Below, in pieces: positions 9,780-17,160 of a stretch of DNA of 33,403 nt (within the stretch, counting starts at the first letter, position 1; every line of letters starts with the position of its first letter). Below the pieces are notes generated by a model. It was not told where the DNA came from. It was given only the letters and a program-made list of their open reading frames with translations, and searched no databases. The translations under genes and the position numbers were made by a program. Source of the stretch: Dethiobacter sp. (GTDB taxonomy: Bacteria; Bacillota; Dethiobacteria; Dethiobacterales; Dethiobacteraceae); assembly GCA_020725465.1 (NCBI GenBank), contig DYEY01000048.1:1-33403 (forward strand), read 5' to 3'.

Positions 9780-9816
9780 AAAAATCCCTAAGCTTATCAG
9801 AGCTTGGGGATTTTTT
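9780..9816 (+). terminator. intrinsic terminator in the riboswitch expression platform
   Basis: A 15-bp stem (9780-9794 with 9801-9815, one G-U pair) with loop TATCAG, ending in a T6 run. It sits between the aptamer and the cobT ribosome site (AAGGAGG at 9824-9830), so control is by premature termination rather than ribosome-site masking. Confidence 0.92.
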
Positions 9817-9839
9817 ATTAAATAAGGAGGCTGAAAAGT

Positions 9840-10895
9840 ATGGAGAAACTGAGAGAGACTGTAGCCAGGATTGTTCCTCCCGATGTTCGGGCCATGGCTT
9901 GGGCGCAAAGGAGGCTGGACGACCTGACCAAGCCGCCGGGCAGCCTCGGTGTGCTGGAAAAGATGGCAAGGCAGATAGCCGGTATTACGGGGCAGCCAAG
10001 GCCGGCTTTGCCGGAAAAGACCTGTATCCTGATGGCAGGTGACCACGGTGTGACAGAGGAGGGGGTTTCCTCTTATCCCAGCGAGGTAACGGCACAGATG
10101 GTGCTTAACTTTCTGGCCGGTGGCGCCGCCATGAGTGTCCTGGCCCGTCATGCCGGCGCCAGGCTGGTGGTGGTGGATGTGGGAGTAAAAAGCGATCTTC
10201 CACAACACCCGTTGCTGCTTGGGCGCAAAGTTGCCCACGGTACCGCCAACATGGCGCTGGGCCCGGCCATGACCCGGGAACAGGCGGTGGCAGCCCTGGA
10301 GGTTGGCATCGGGGTGGCGGAGGAATGCATCAGGGACGGCGCCGGTATCCTTGGTACCGGCGAGATGGGCATAGGTAACACTACGCCCAGCACCGCCATA
10401 GTCGCCCTTTACCGCGGCTGCAATGTGGCCGAAGTCTGCGGTCGGGGTACCGGGCTCAACTCTGAACAGCTTAAAAGAAAAATATCGGTAATTGAAAAAG
10501 CACTGGCTGTAAACCGCCCTGACCCTGGTGACCCCCTGGACGTTTTGGCCAAGGTGGGAGGGTTGGAAATAGCGGCTTTGGCCGGAGTTATGCTGGCCGC
10601 CGCCGCCGGGCGGGTGCCGGTGGTGGTGGACGGCTTTATTTCCGGCGCGGCGGCGCTAATCGCCGCCGCTATTGCGCCTGTCTGCCGGGAATACATGATT
10701 GCCTCGCACCTTTCCGAAGAACCGGGGCATAAAATGATGTTGGAGCTGCTTGGCCTGGAGCCGTGCCTGCACATGAACATGCGCCTCGGCGAAGGCACCG
10801 GCGCTGCCCTGGCCATGCTGCTTATTGACGGCGCTATCAAAATTATAAATGAAATGGCCACCTTCAGCGAAGCCGGGGTAGCCAGGAGCGAATAA
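9840..10895 (+). CDS. cobT: nicotinate-nucleotide--dimethylbenzimidazole phosphoribosyltransferase
   Basis: 351 residues, the family length. It makes alpha-ribazole phosphate from nicotinate mononucleotide and a lower-ligand base, in assembly of the cobalamin nucleotide loop in the cytoplasm. Family motifs: KPPGSLGVLEKMA, MAGDHGVTEEGVS, GEMGIGNTTPSTA, GRGTGLN, VVDGFISGAAAL, SHLSEEPGHK and LGEGTGAA with Glu318 in the place of the catalytic glutamate. ATG 9840 follows AAGGAGG. It is controlled by the cobalamin riboswitch just upstream. No other cob gene is adjacent, so it stands as a single-gene B12 unit here. The actual lower-ligand base cannot be told from sequence. Confidence 0.97.
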   Translation: MEKLRETVARIVPPDVRAMAWAQRRLDDLTKPPGSLGVLEKMARQIAGITGQPRPALPEKTCILMAGDHGVTEEGVSSYPSEVTAQMVLNFLAGGAAMSVLARHAGARLVVVDVGVKSDLPQHPLLLGRKVAHGTANMALGPAMTREQAVAALEVGIGVAEECIRDGAGILGTGEMGIGNTTPSTAIVALYRGCNVAEVCGRGTGLNSEQLKRKISVIEKALAVNRPDPGDPLDVLAKVGGLEIAALAGVMLAAAAGRVPVVVDGFISGAAALIAAAIAPVCREYMIASHLSEEPGHKMMLELLGLEPCLHMNMRLGEGTGAALAMLLIDGAIKIINEMATFSEAGVARSE

Positions 10896-11037
10896 TAAAT
10901 AATTTGACAAAGGCGGCAGGAGTCGGGGGATTTTTACAGAAAAGGGAAACAGGGTGACGCACAGTGGTGAACATTGTTACAGTAACACTTTAAAAATTTG
11001 TGTTCATGGGTATTGATAAGCCAAAGGAGATGGTCAT

Positions 11038-11700
11038 CTGTTTCCCATTAAAGACTCGCCGGCAAGACGCCGTTATCCCATCGTTAATGTGATTCTTATC
11101 GCACTTAACATCTACGTGTTTGTGCAGCAGGTTATTATGCCCGACCCGCAGCTGCAGATGTTTGTGGTAGCCCACGGCCTGATTCCGGCCAGGCTGGTGT
11201 CGGAGCTTGGCGCCGGCCTGACGGCTGCTTTCCTCCCTCTGGTGACCTACCAGTTCCTGCACGGCGGCTGGCTGCACCTCATCGGGAACATGCTCTACCT
11301 TTGGGTTTTCGGTGACAACATCGAAGACCGGGTGGGCCACTTTAAGTACCTTCTTTTCTACCTGCTGACGGGAGCGCTGGCCGGTTTGATCCAGGTCTTT
11401 TTTCAGCCCGGCAGCGGTGTGCCCATCATTGGCGCCAGCGGCGCGGTGGCGGGGGTATTGGGCGCGTACCTGGTAAGCTGTCCCCGCGCCCGGGTGCTGG
11501 CACTGGTACCGTTTTTTTTCTGGATACCCGTTGAGGTTCCGGCGGTGACTTTCCTTGGTTTCTGGTTCATCCTGCAGGTTTTTTCCGGTATCGCTTCCAT
11601 CGGGGCGGAAGTGGCGGTGGCCTGGTGGGCTCACATCGGCGGGTTCCTGGCCGGCATGCTGTTGATTAATTATTTCGGAAAAAGGATTCACTGCGAATAG
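11038..11700 (+). CDS. rhomboid family intramembrane serine protease
   Basis: About 220 residues with six or so membrane segments. It cuts membrane-protein helices within the bilayer. Seen: the loop and helix HGGWLHLIGNMLYLW, the nucleophile motif GASG (Ser134) and the partner AHIGG (His199). Homologues begin near FPI(R/K)D; here the in-frame FPIKDS is preceded by CTG at 11038, with AAAGGAG at 11023-11029 and an 8-nt spacer. An in-frame TAA at 11017 leaves no ATG, GTG or TTG before the GTG at 11089, which would remove 17 conserved residues. I therefore take CTG as the start. The 142 nt upstream hold a TTGACA (10904-10909) without a clear -10 and an inverted repeat at 10975-10987. The next gene follows in 14 nt. 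Confidence 0.88.
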   Translation: MFPIKDSPARRRYPIVNVILIALNIYVFVQQVIMPDPQLQMFVVAHGLIPARLVSELGAGLTAAFLPLVTYQFLHGGWLHLIGNMLYLWVFGDNIEDRVGHFKYLLFYLLTGALAGLIQVFFQPGSGVPIIGASGAVAGVLGAYLVSCPRARVLALVPFFFWIPVEVPAVTFLGFWFILQVFSGIASIGAEVAVAWWAHIGGFLAGMLLINYFGKRIHCE

Positions 11701-11714
11701 GAGGTGTGTTGACC

Positions 11715-12248
11715 ATGCTCAGCCTGAAAGTGGGAGAATCAGTGCTGGAACTGGTGCAGGGGGACATAACCATGCAGGATACCGACGCCATTGTTAACGC
11801 CGCCAATAAGGAGCTGGCTCCGGGAGGCGGGGTCAGCGGCGCCATCCACCGGGCCGCGGGCCCAAAGCTCTGGGAAGAGACGGGGAAAATCGGCGGCTGT
11901 GCCACCGGTGAAGCCAAAATAACCTACGGGTATAATTTAAAGGCACGCTACGTGATCCACACCGTGGGGCCGGTATACTCGGGCAGCCCGGAAGACGCCC
12001 GCCTGCTGCGCTCCTGCTACCTGGAATCGCTGAAACTGGCCGCCGTCCACGACGTCAGAAGCATCGCTTTCCCGGCTATTTCCACGGGCATATTCGGTTA
12101 CCCGGTGGAGGAAGCGGCTAACATAGCGCTGGCGGCGGTAAGGGATTTTTTGCTGGAAAACAATAACATTTCCCTGGTGCGGTTTGTCCTGTTTGGCGAC
12201 AGGGATTTTGACGCTTTTCGCCGGGCGCTGGCCGGGCTGCGTAGCTGA
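11715..12248 (+). CDS. macro-domain protein (MacroD/YmdB-like ADP-ribose hydrolase)
   Basis: 177 residues, a single macro domain. The MacroD class removes ADP-ribose from proteins and deacetylates O-acetyl-ADP-ribose. Signature segments: LVQGDITMQDTDAIVNAANK, the glycine-rich ligand loop PGGGVSGAIHRAAG, GEAKITYGYNL, VIHTVGPVY, and the distal loop FPAISTGIFGYP. The stop of the rhomboid gene and GGAGG (11700-11704) precede it; ATG 11715 has a 10-nt spacer, and TTG 11709 is a less likely alternative. It probably shares a transcript with the rhomboid gene and ends at the hairpin at 12252. Its substrate in this organism is not evident. Confidence 0.9.
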   Translation: MLSLKVGESVLELVQGDITMQDTDAIVNAANKELAPGGGVSGAIHRAAGPKLWEETGKIGGCATGEAKITYGYNLKARYVIHTVGPVYSGSPEDARLLRSCYLESLKLAAVHDVRSIAFPAISTGIFGYPVEEAANIALAAVRDFLLENNNISLVRFVLFGDRDFDAFRRALAGLRS

Positions 12249-12251
12249 AGA

Positions 12252-12280
12252 GTAAAAAGGCGCCTGATGGCGCCTTTTAC
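12252..12280. terminator. bidirectional intrinsic terminator between convergent genes
   Basis: GTAAAAAGGCGCC-TGAT-GGCGCCTTTTAC: the arms pair to 12 bp with A and T runs on both sides, so it can stop transcripts from the macro-domain gene (rightward) and the DUF456 gene (leftward), whose stop codons flank it. Confidence 0.9.
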
Positions 12281-12283
12281 CTT

Positions 12284-12760
12284 CTAAATGTTCATGAAGA
12301 ACCAAATGATCATCAGAATTTCTACAGACAGCTTCAGAACAGTTCCGCCCACGAAACCGATAAGGGAACCAAATCCGGCACGTACCGCCTCGGCAGGTTT
12401 CCTGCCGCCTGCCAGCTCTCCCAGGACCGCACCCAGGAAAGGGCCGATAATTAAGCCGAAAGGACCAAAAAGCAGCGCCCCCGGCACGATGCCAAGGGCA
12501 GCGCCCCAGGCGGCGTACCTGCTGCCGCCGAAACGCCTGGCTCCGGTGGCGGTGGCCAGGTAGTCAAGGGAGAATACCAGGAGCAACGCTATGCCCTGGA
12601 TGAGAAAGAAAGCAGTGTTGAGGGTGGCGAATCTGGTCAGCAGCCCGTAAACCAGCATACCGGCATAGATAAGGGTAGCCCCGGGCAGAACAGGCAGCAC
12701 TGTGCCGGCCAGCCCCAGCAGAAACAAAACAACGGTAAGCACCAAAGCGAAAGTTGCCAT
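12284..12760 (-). CDS. DUF456 family membrane protein
   Basis: 158 residues, almost entirely hydrophobic, with about four to five membrane segments. The glycine- and proline-rich pattern LAGTVLPVLPGATLIYAGMLVYG near the N terminus and FGPFGLIIGPFLGAVLGE in the middle are typical of the DUF456 family, whose function is unknown. The start ATG (12758-12760) follows GGAGGAGGG on the minus strand; an upstream in-frame ATG would add residues with no ribosome site. It lies alone between a bidirectional terminator and the divergent phosphorylase gene. Confidence 0.85.
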   Translation of the reverse strand: MATFALVLTVVLFLLGLAGTVLPVLPGATLIYAGMLVYGLLTRFATLNTAFFLIQGIALLLVFSLDYLATATGARRFGGSRYAAWGAALGIVPGALLFGPFGLIIGPFLGAVLGELAGGRKPAEAVRAGFGSLIGFVGGTVLKLSVEILMIIWFFMNI

Positions 12761-12879
12761 AATCCCTCCTCCGGACCTTTTTTTTATATTATTCACTGAA
12801 AAGGCCCGTGTTCCTGCGCCGGGTATAATATGTTCCGCTCTTTTACAAAATAAGCATGACCAGAGAAAAAGGTGGTGTT

Positions 12880-12896
12880 AAGGCGTTAGCCTTTTT
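12880..12896 (+). terminator. small terminator-like hairpin in the phosphorylase leader
   Basis: AAGGC-GTTA-GCCTT followed by TTT. A competing pairing of AAAAAGG (12866-12872) with CCTTTTT (12890-12896) is possible. It lies between a TATAAT (12824-12829, no good -35) and the ribosome site of the next gene. It may be a weak attenuator. Confidence 0.4.
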
Positions 12897-12923
12897 ATGC
12901 TGCAAACAGGAGGATTGCCACGG

Positions 12924-14591
12924 GTGGCATATTTTTGCATGGAGTACGGCTTAAACTGGCGCCTCCCCATATACGCCGGAGGCCTTGGCGTACTGGCCGG
13001 CGATTACCTCAAAGCCGCCAGGGAACTAGGACTGCCCCTGATTGGTATAGGCATCCTCTGGCGCCAGGACTATACGGAACAGTTTATCGGGGCAGACGGC
13101 TGGCCTTATGATATTTACCCCAATTACGATTATGAATTCGTTAAGGACACGGGGCGCACAGTAACCGTCCAGGTGGAAGGCAGGAACGTGGTCTGCAAAA
13201 TCAGGCTGGTGGACCAGTACGACAACGCTCCGCTGTATCTGTTGGATACAAATTTCCCCGGCAGCGAGCACGGTTGGATAACAACCAGGCTTTACGGCGG
13301 AGGCTGCCGCGAGCGTATTGCCCAGGAAATAGTGCTGGGAATAGGCGGCGTGCGCCTTTTGCGTGCTCTTGGCATAGATGTGGATGTCTACCACTTTAAC
13401 GAAGGGCATGCGGTGCTGGCCGGCGTGGAGCTGATCAGGGAGAAGATGGAGCGGGGGATGCCTTTTCAGGAAGCCTGGCAGGCCACGCGCCGGCAGGTGG
13501 TTTTTACCACCCATACCCCGGTTGAAGCCGGAAATGAAAAACACAGCCACCACGACCTGCAGGCCCTTGGCGCCTACAACGGGCTCAGTTACGATGAAAT
13601 GTTCCGCCTGGGCGGTGATCCCTTTAATATGACCGAGGCTGCGCTGCGCCTGTGCACCCTGGCCAACGCTGTCTCCAACCTGCACGGCCACACAGCCAGG
13701 GCTATGTGGCGCCATGTGGCAGACACCGGGCCCATCATTTCCATCACCAACGGAGTGCACGTGCGCACCTGGCAGTCGCCGGACATCCATACCGCCTTTC
13801 GCCAGGGGCGTGACCTCTGGAAACCGCACATGAAATGCAAAAAAGAGTTGATCAGTTACGCCGGCGCCCACACCGACGCCAACATCAACCCCGATGGCCT
13901 GGTAGTGGGCTTTGCCCGCCGGGCCGCCGGCTACAAGCGATCAGACCTGATATTTCGCAACTCCGAGGTAATCGACCCGCTGCTGCGGGAAGGGAAGCTG
14001 CAGCTGATATTTTCCGGTAAAGCCCACCCCAACGACGAATACGGCAAGAGAATAATCCGCGACCTGGTCAGAATGGACCGTAAGTACAAGGACTCGGTTG
14101 TCTTCCTGGAAAATTACAACATGGAAATAGCGCGCCTTATGGTCCAGGGGTGCGATGTCTGGCTGAACAACCCCCTTAGGCCCCTGGAAGCTTCGGGCAC
14201 CTCCGGGATGAAAGCGGCCATGAACGGTGTGCTCAACCTGAGCGTGGTGGACGGCTGGGTGGGAGAAGGGCCGCAACACGGCGTATCCGGCTGGCTGCTG
14301 GATAACCTGGCGGCCAACCCTGACCCGGTAAAACAGGATGAGCAGGACCTGCAGTCACTTTACCACGTGCTGTTCAGCGATGTGGTCCCCACCTTCTATA
14401 CCGACCGTCACAGGTGGGTGGATATGATGAGGGCCAGCATAGATATGTCCCACTACCAGTTCTCGTCGCTTCGGATGATCAGGGAATACTACGAGCTTAT
14501 GTACCGTCCGGTTATGGAACAGGGCGACGAAATAACCGCTCCCTGGATGATTCCGGAGAGGCCCGCGGGCGAGCATACCAGATACCGGTAA
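12924..14591 (+). CDS. alpha-glucan family phosphorylase
   Basis: 555 residues, the short phosphorylase type. It releases glucose-1-phosphate from glycogen or maltodextrin with pyridoxal phosphate. Seen: AYFCMEYGL, YAGGLGVLAGDYLKAA, HFNEGHAVLAGVELI, FTTHTPVEAGNE, ITNGVHVRTW, GFARRAAGYKR, and the cofactor motif EASGTSGMKAAMNG with Lys430. The best start is GTG 12924: AGGAGG at 12908-12913 is 10 nt upstream and the protein then begins MAYFCMEYG, like relatives. An ATG at 12897 has no ribosome site and sits directly after a terminator-like hairpin. A terminator follows the stop. No other glycogen gene is nearby. Confidence 0.93.
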   Translation: MAYFCMEYGLNWRLPIYAGGLGVLAGDYLKAARELGLPLIGIGILWRQDYTEQFIGADGWPYDIYPNYDYEFVKDTGRTVTVQVEGRNVVCKIRLVDQYDNAPLYLLDTNFPGSEHGWITTRLYGGGCRERIAQEIVLGIGGVRLLRALGIDVDVYHFNEGHAVLAGVELIREKMERGMPFQEAWQATRRQVVFTTHTPVEAGNEKHSHHDLQALGAYNGLSYDEMFRLGGDPFNMTEAALRLCTLANAVSNLHGHTARAMWRHVADTGPIISITNGVHVRTWQSPDIHTAFRQGRDLWKPHMKCKKELISYAGAHTDANINPDGLVVGFARRAAGYKRSDLIFRNSEVIDPLLREGKLQLIFSGKAHPNDEYGKRIIRDLVRMDRKYKDSVVFLENYNMEIARLMVQGCDVWLNNPLRPLEASGTSGMKAAMNGVLNLSVVDGWVGEGPQHGVSGWLLDNLAANPDPVKQDEQDLQSLYHVLFSDVVPTFYTDRHRWVDMMRASIDMSHYQFSSLRMIREYYELMYRPVMEQGDEITAPWMIPERPAGEHTRYR

Positions 14592-14616
14592 GAGGTGAAA
14601 AGCCTCTTTTCTTTTT
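14590..14616 (+). terminator. intrinsic terminator after the phosphorylase gene
   Basis: AAGAGG (14590-14595), a 7-nt loop, CCTCTT (14603-14608), then a T-rich tail. It overlaps the TAA stop. The stem is only 6 bp, so efficiency may be moderate. Confidence 0.7.
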
Positions 14617-14717
14617 GCCACCGCTCACGGGCGTGTCAGGGGGACGCTTGTTGCTCCGGGAAGCAGGATAATGGGCGGTTTTGTTGAAACCTGTATCAGG
14701 AAGAGAGGTGTAGTTTT

Positions 14718-15506
14718 ATGAAAATAGTGTTTCATCCCAGGTTCCTGAAGAGCTATACCAGCGATCCGGCGGCGGAGGCGGGGAGGTTGGAGCCCTCACT
14801 GGCGCTGCTTAAGGATACTTTCCCGTTGGTTGAACCGGAAAGCGCCCGGGAAGAGGATATCCTGCTGGTACACACCCAGGGACACCTGGAAGGAGTGCGC
14901 CGTGATACGGTGGTTTTCCGTATGGCTCTGCTTGCCGCCGGCGCCACCATGGAGGCGGCCCGGCTGTCACTCTCCGGGGAGGCCGCCTTTGCCCTCTGCC
15001 GTCCACCCGGGCACCATGCCGGCAGGGATAACTGCTGGGGCTTCTGTTATTTTAACAACGTGGCGGTGGCGGTGGCCAGCCTGTTAAAAAACGGCGACAT
15101 CAGGAGCGCGGCAATTGTGGATTTTGACTTGCACTATGGCGACGGCACCGCCAATATTTTTGCAGGGAACAGAGAGGTTGCCTACTGCCATGTCAGGGGC
15201 AGCGGTGGTTTTGCCTTTGTGGAGAACCTGAAAAGATTCCTGGAAACCGCTGCCTTTGACATTATCGCCGTATCGGCCGGCTTTGACCGCCATGTCAGGG
15301 ACTGGGGAGGCCAGCTGTCAGACCGCGATTACGGCGCCATAGGCCGGGTCATCGGTGAGGCGGCGAAGGGCAGATGTGGGGGCAGGGTATTTGCCGCCCT
15401 GGAGGGGGGCTATAACGCCAGGTCAATGGCCACCGGCCTGGCAGCTTTTCTGGATGGGCTGGAAGCCGGGGGAGACCCTTGGCAGGAAGGCGGAAAAGAG
15501 GTATAA
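14718..15506 (+). CDS. histone deacetylase family protein (AcuC/HdaH-like amidohydrolase)
   Basis: 262 residues, shorter than the ~300-370 usual in bacterial members, with the core intact. Family members remove acetyl or similar acyl groups from lysine or polyamines using a zinc ion. Seen: RPPGHHAG (His99-His100 catalytic pair), DFDLHYGDGT (zinc ligands Asp137 and His139), SAGFDRH (third ligand Asp190) and LEGGYN with the catalytic-type tyrosine. ATG 14718 follows AGAGAGGTG. The 126 nt before it hold the phosphorylase terminator and no clear promoter. The next gene's promoter lies inside its last codons. Its position before acyl-CoA genes could mean removal of acyl marks from enzymes, but that is inference. 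Confidence 0.88.
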   Translation: MKIVFHPRFLKSYTSDPAAEAGRLEPSLALLKDTFPLVEPESAREEDILLVHTQGHLEGVRRDTVVFRMALLAAGATMEAARLSLSGEAAFALCRPPGHHAGRDNCWGFCYFNNVAVAVASLLKNGDIRSAAIVDFDLHYGDGTANIFAGNREVAYCHVRGSGGFAFVENLKRFLETAAFDIIAVSAGFDRHVRDWGGQLSDRDYGAIGRVIGEAAKGRCGGRVFAALEGGYNARSMATGLAAFLDGLEAGGDPWQEGGKEV

Positions 15507-15507
15507 T
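15479..15507 (+). promoter_or_regulatory. sigma-70 type promoter for the sigma-54 activator gene
   Basis: TTGGCA at 15479-15484, a 17-nt spacer, and a consensus TATAAT at 15502-15507. It lies within the last codons of the deacetylase gene; the TAA stop is part of the -10. The predicted start near 15514 leaves a ~27-nt leader to ATG 15541. Confidence 0.78.
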
Positions 15508-15540
15508 GAAGTTCATAAAAACGGTAACGAGGTAACGCGG

Positions 15541-16989
15541 ATGCTGAACACCGCCATATCAATTCAAGGCATTTTGTTCAATGAAGAAGAGAATAACGTC
15601 ACGCGCCTGAAAAAGGAACTGGAAGTTATTATCGAAACCATTTATGACGGTGTTATCTTAAGCGACGCCGAAGGGCGCATTTTCTGGGCCAACAGCGGCG
15701 TGGAAAGAGTCTCGGGTGGCATCATGATTGCCGATATCCTGGGTAAAACGGCGAAAGAGCTGGAAGAGGAAGGTATTATCGTTTCCCAGAGCAAGAAGAT
15801 ACTGGGCAAGAATCCCATGACCCTGAAGCAGAAGCTGCGGACCGGGGTGGAGCTTTTAATAACCAGCACCCGCGCCTACGACGATAACGGCAAGTTTATG
15901 TTTTTTGTGGCCAACCTCAGGGATATTACGGAACTAAACCGCCTGAAGAAAGAGATGGAAGAGACCAAGGACCTGAGCGACCGGTATTACCGGGAGCTGA
16001 CCGAGCTGCGCGACAGGGTGCTGCAACAGGGCCGTATTATTTTTAAAAGCGAGAAAATGCAGCAGGTGTGCGAGCGGGTCATGAAAATTGCCAGGACCGA
16101 CACCAACGTCTTGCTGACCGGGCCTTCCGGCGCCGGCAAAGAAGTTATCGCCAAGTTTATCCACCGGACAAGCAACCGGTGCAAAGAACCGTTTGTGCAG
16201 ATCAACTGCGGCGCCATCCCGGAAACGTTGCTGGAATCCGAGCTTTTCGGTTATGACAGGGGCGCCTTTACCGGGGCCAGCAAGCAGGGTAAAATGGGCC
16301 TGATGGAGATGGCCAACAACGGCACCATACTGCTGGACGAGATAGGGGATTTGCCGCTCAACCTGCAGGTAAAACTGCTGCGCGCCATCCAGGAGCAGGT
16401 GGTATACCGGGTGGGCTCCACCACCCCCATACAGCTGGACGTCAGGATTATAGCGGCCACCAACCGCAACCTGGAAGATATGGTGAAGAAAGGCCTGTTC
16501 CGCGAAGACCTCTATTACCGGCTGAACGTAATTCCCATCCATATACCGCCGCTGCGGGAGAGAAAAGAGGACATCCTGCCGCTGGCTTTCAGCTTTCTCG
16601 ACCGCTACAACAAAAAACACGGCACAGACAAATCTTTCTCGGTGAAGGTATGTAACCTCCTGGAGGCCTATGACTGGCCGGGCAATGTGAGGGAACTGGA
16701 AAACCTGGTGGAGAGAATGGTGGTTATTTCCGACAACAAGATCCTTACTCCGGACTGCCTCCCGCCCCATTTTCAGGCGGAAATACGGGAGAGCACCCTG
16801 ACCGGCGCACTCCCGGCTTCCCGGGAAAACTTATTGTTGCCGCTCCGGGAAGTAAGGAACCGGGCGGAACGGGAAGCTATCACCAGAGCGCTGGAAATTG
16901 GCGGTTCGACACGCAAGGCGGCAGAACTGCTGGAAGTTGACCATTCCACCGTGGTAAGGAAGGCCAGGCAACTTAATATTGTCATCTGA
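15541..16989 (+). CDS. PAS-domain sigma-54-dependent transcriptional activator
   Basis: 482 residues. A PAS sensor occupies ~25-130 (TIYDGVILSDAEGRIFWANS; DDNGKFMFFVANLRDITE), followed by a coiled linker ~135-175. The AAA+ domain has GPSGAGKE (Walker A, Lys200), GAFTGA (241-246, sigma-54 contact), LLDEIGD (Walker B, Asp266-Glu267) and LREDLYYRLNV-type sensor sequence. The C-terminal helix-turn-helix is ~448-480 (STRKAAELLEVDHSTVVRKARQL), of TyrR/Fis type. ATG 15541 follows GAGGT; the frame stays open further upstream but without a ribosome site and over the deacetylase gene. No receiver domain is present, so the PAS domain probably senses a small molecule or redox state. The palindrome and -24/-12 promoter right behind suggest it controls the acyl-CoA genes. 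Confidence 0.93.
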   Translation: MLNTAISIQGILFNEEENNVTRLKKELEVIIETIYDGVILSDAEGRIFWANSGVERVSGGIMIADILGKTAKELEEEGIIVSQSKKILGKNPMTLKQKLRTGVELLITSTRAYDDNGKFMFFVANLRDITELNRLKKEMEETKDLSDRYYRELTELRDRVLQQGRIIFKSEKMQQVCERVMKIARTDTNVLLTGPSGAGKEVIAKFIHRTSNRCKEPFVQINCGAIPETLLESELFGYDRGAFTGASKQGKMGLMEMANNGTILLDEIGDLPLNLQVKLLRAIQEQVVYRVGSTTPIQLDVRIIAATNRNLEDMVKKGLFREDLYYRLNVIPIHIPPLRERKEDILPLAFSFLDRYNKKHGTDKSFSVKVCNLLEAYDWPGNVRELENLVERMVVISDNKILTPDCLPPHFQAEIRESTLTGALPASRENLLLPLREVRNRAEREAITRALEIGGSTRKAAELLEVDHSTVVRKARQLNIVI

Positions 16990-16991
16990 CT

Positions 16992-17007
16992 GGTGCAAAC
17001 CTGCACC
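16992..17007. promoter_or_regulatory. palindromic upstream activator site, copy 1
   Basis: GGTGCA-AACC-TGCACC, perfect 6-bp arms, 2 nt after the activator's stop codon. Its centre is about 107 nt upstream of the GG of the -24 element, a usual distance for enhancer-binding protein sites. The TyrR-like helix-turn-helix of the neighbouring activator would favour such a dyad. An identical 19-base stretch occurs at 19113-19131. Confidence 0.65.
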
Positions 17008-17012
17008 GGTAG

Positions 17013-17050
17013 AATGCGCCTGCCCAAAAGAAAGGGAAGGCGCATTTTTT
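17013..17050 (+). terminator. intrinsic terminator of the activator gene
   Basis: AATGCGCC (17013-17020) pairs with GGCGCATT (17039-17046), with an inner CCC/GGG pairing, and ends in TTTTTT. It separates the activator transcript from the sigma-54 unit. Confidence 0.88.
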
Positions 17051-17104
17051 AATGGAAAAGCGAGACTGCTCTCTTTTCTGACATTTCTGACAATTGCCGA
17101 AAAC

Positions 17105-17121
17105 TTGGCATGTATCTTGCT
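17105..17121 (+). promoter_or_regulatory. sigma-54 (-24/-12) promoter
   Basis: TTGGCATGTATCTTGCT fits the consensus YTGGCAYGNNNNTTGCW at every defined position. GG (17107-17108) and GC (17119-17120) are separated by exactly 10 nt. The predicted start near 17132 gives a ~29-nt leader to the acyl-CoA dehydrogenase ATG. Confidence 0.9.
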
Positions 17122-17160
17122 AAGGATAAAAATCAAAATATCAGGAGGTGGTAGCACACC

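Noticed and set aside
10904-10932. Promoter starting with TTGACA after cobT
   Set aside because: No acceptable -10 lies 16-18 nt downstream (GGGATT), so I did not list it.
10990-11691. Open frame antisense to the rhomboid gene
   Set aside because: The plus strand has catalytic Ser and His motifs in the right places; the antisense product is His/Gln-rich without family features.
15355-15540. Upstream extension of the activator frame over the deacetylase gene
   Set aside because: No ribosome site, and a sigma-70 promoter and a good ATG lie downstream at 15541.
16992-17010. Palindrome copy 1 as an intrinsic terminator
   Set aside because: No T run follows, and a proper terminator with T6 lies 6 nt further on; a protein-binding site is likelier.
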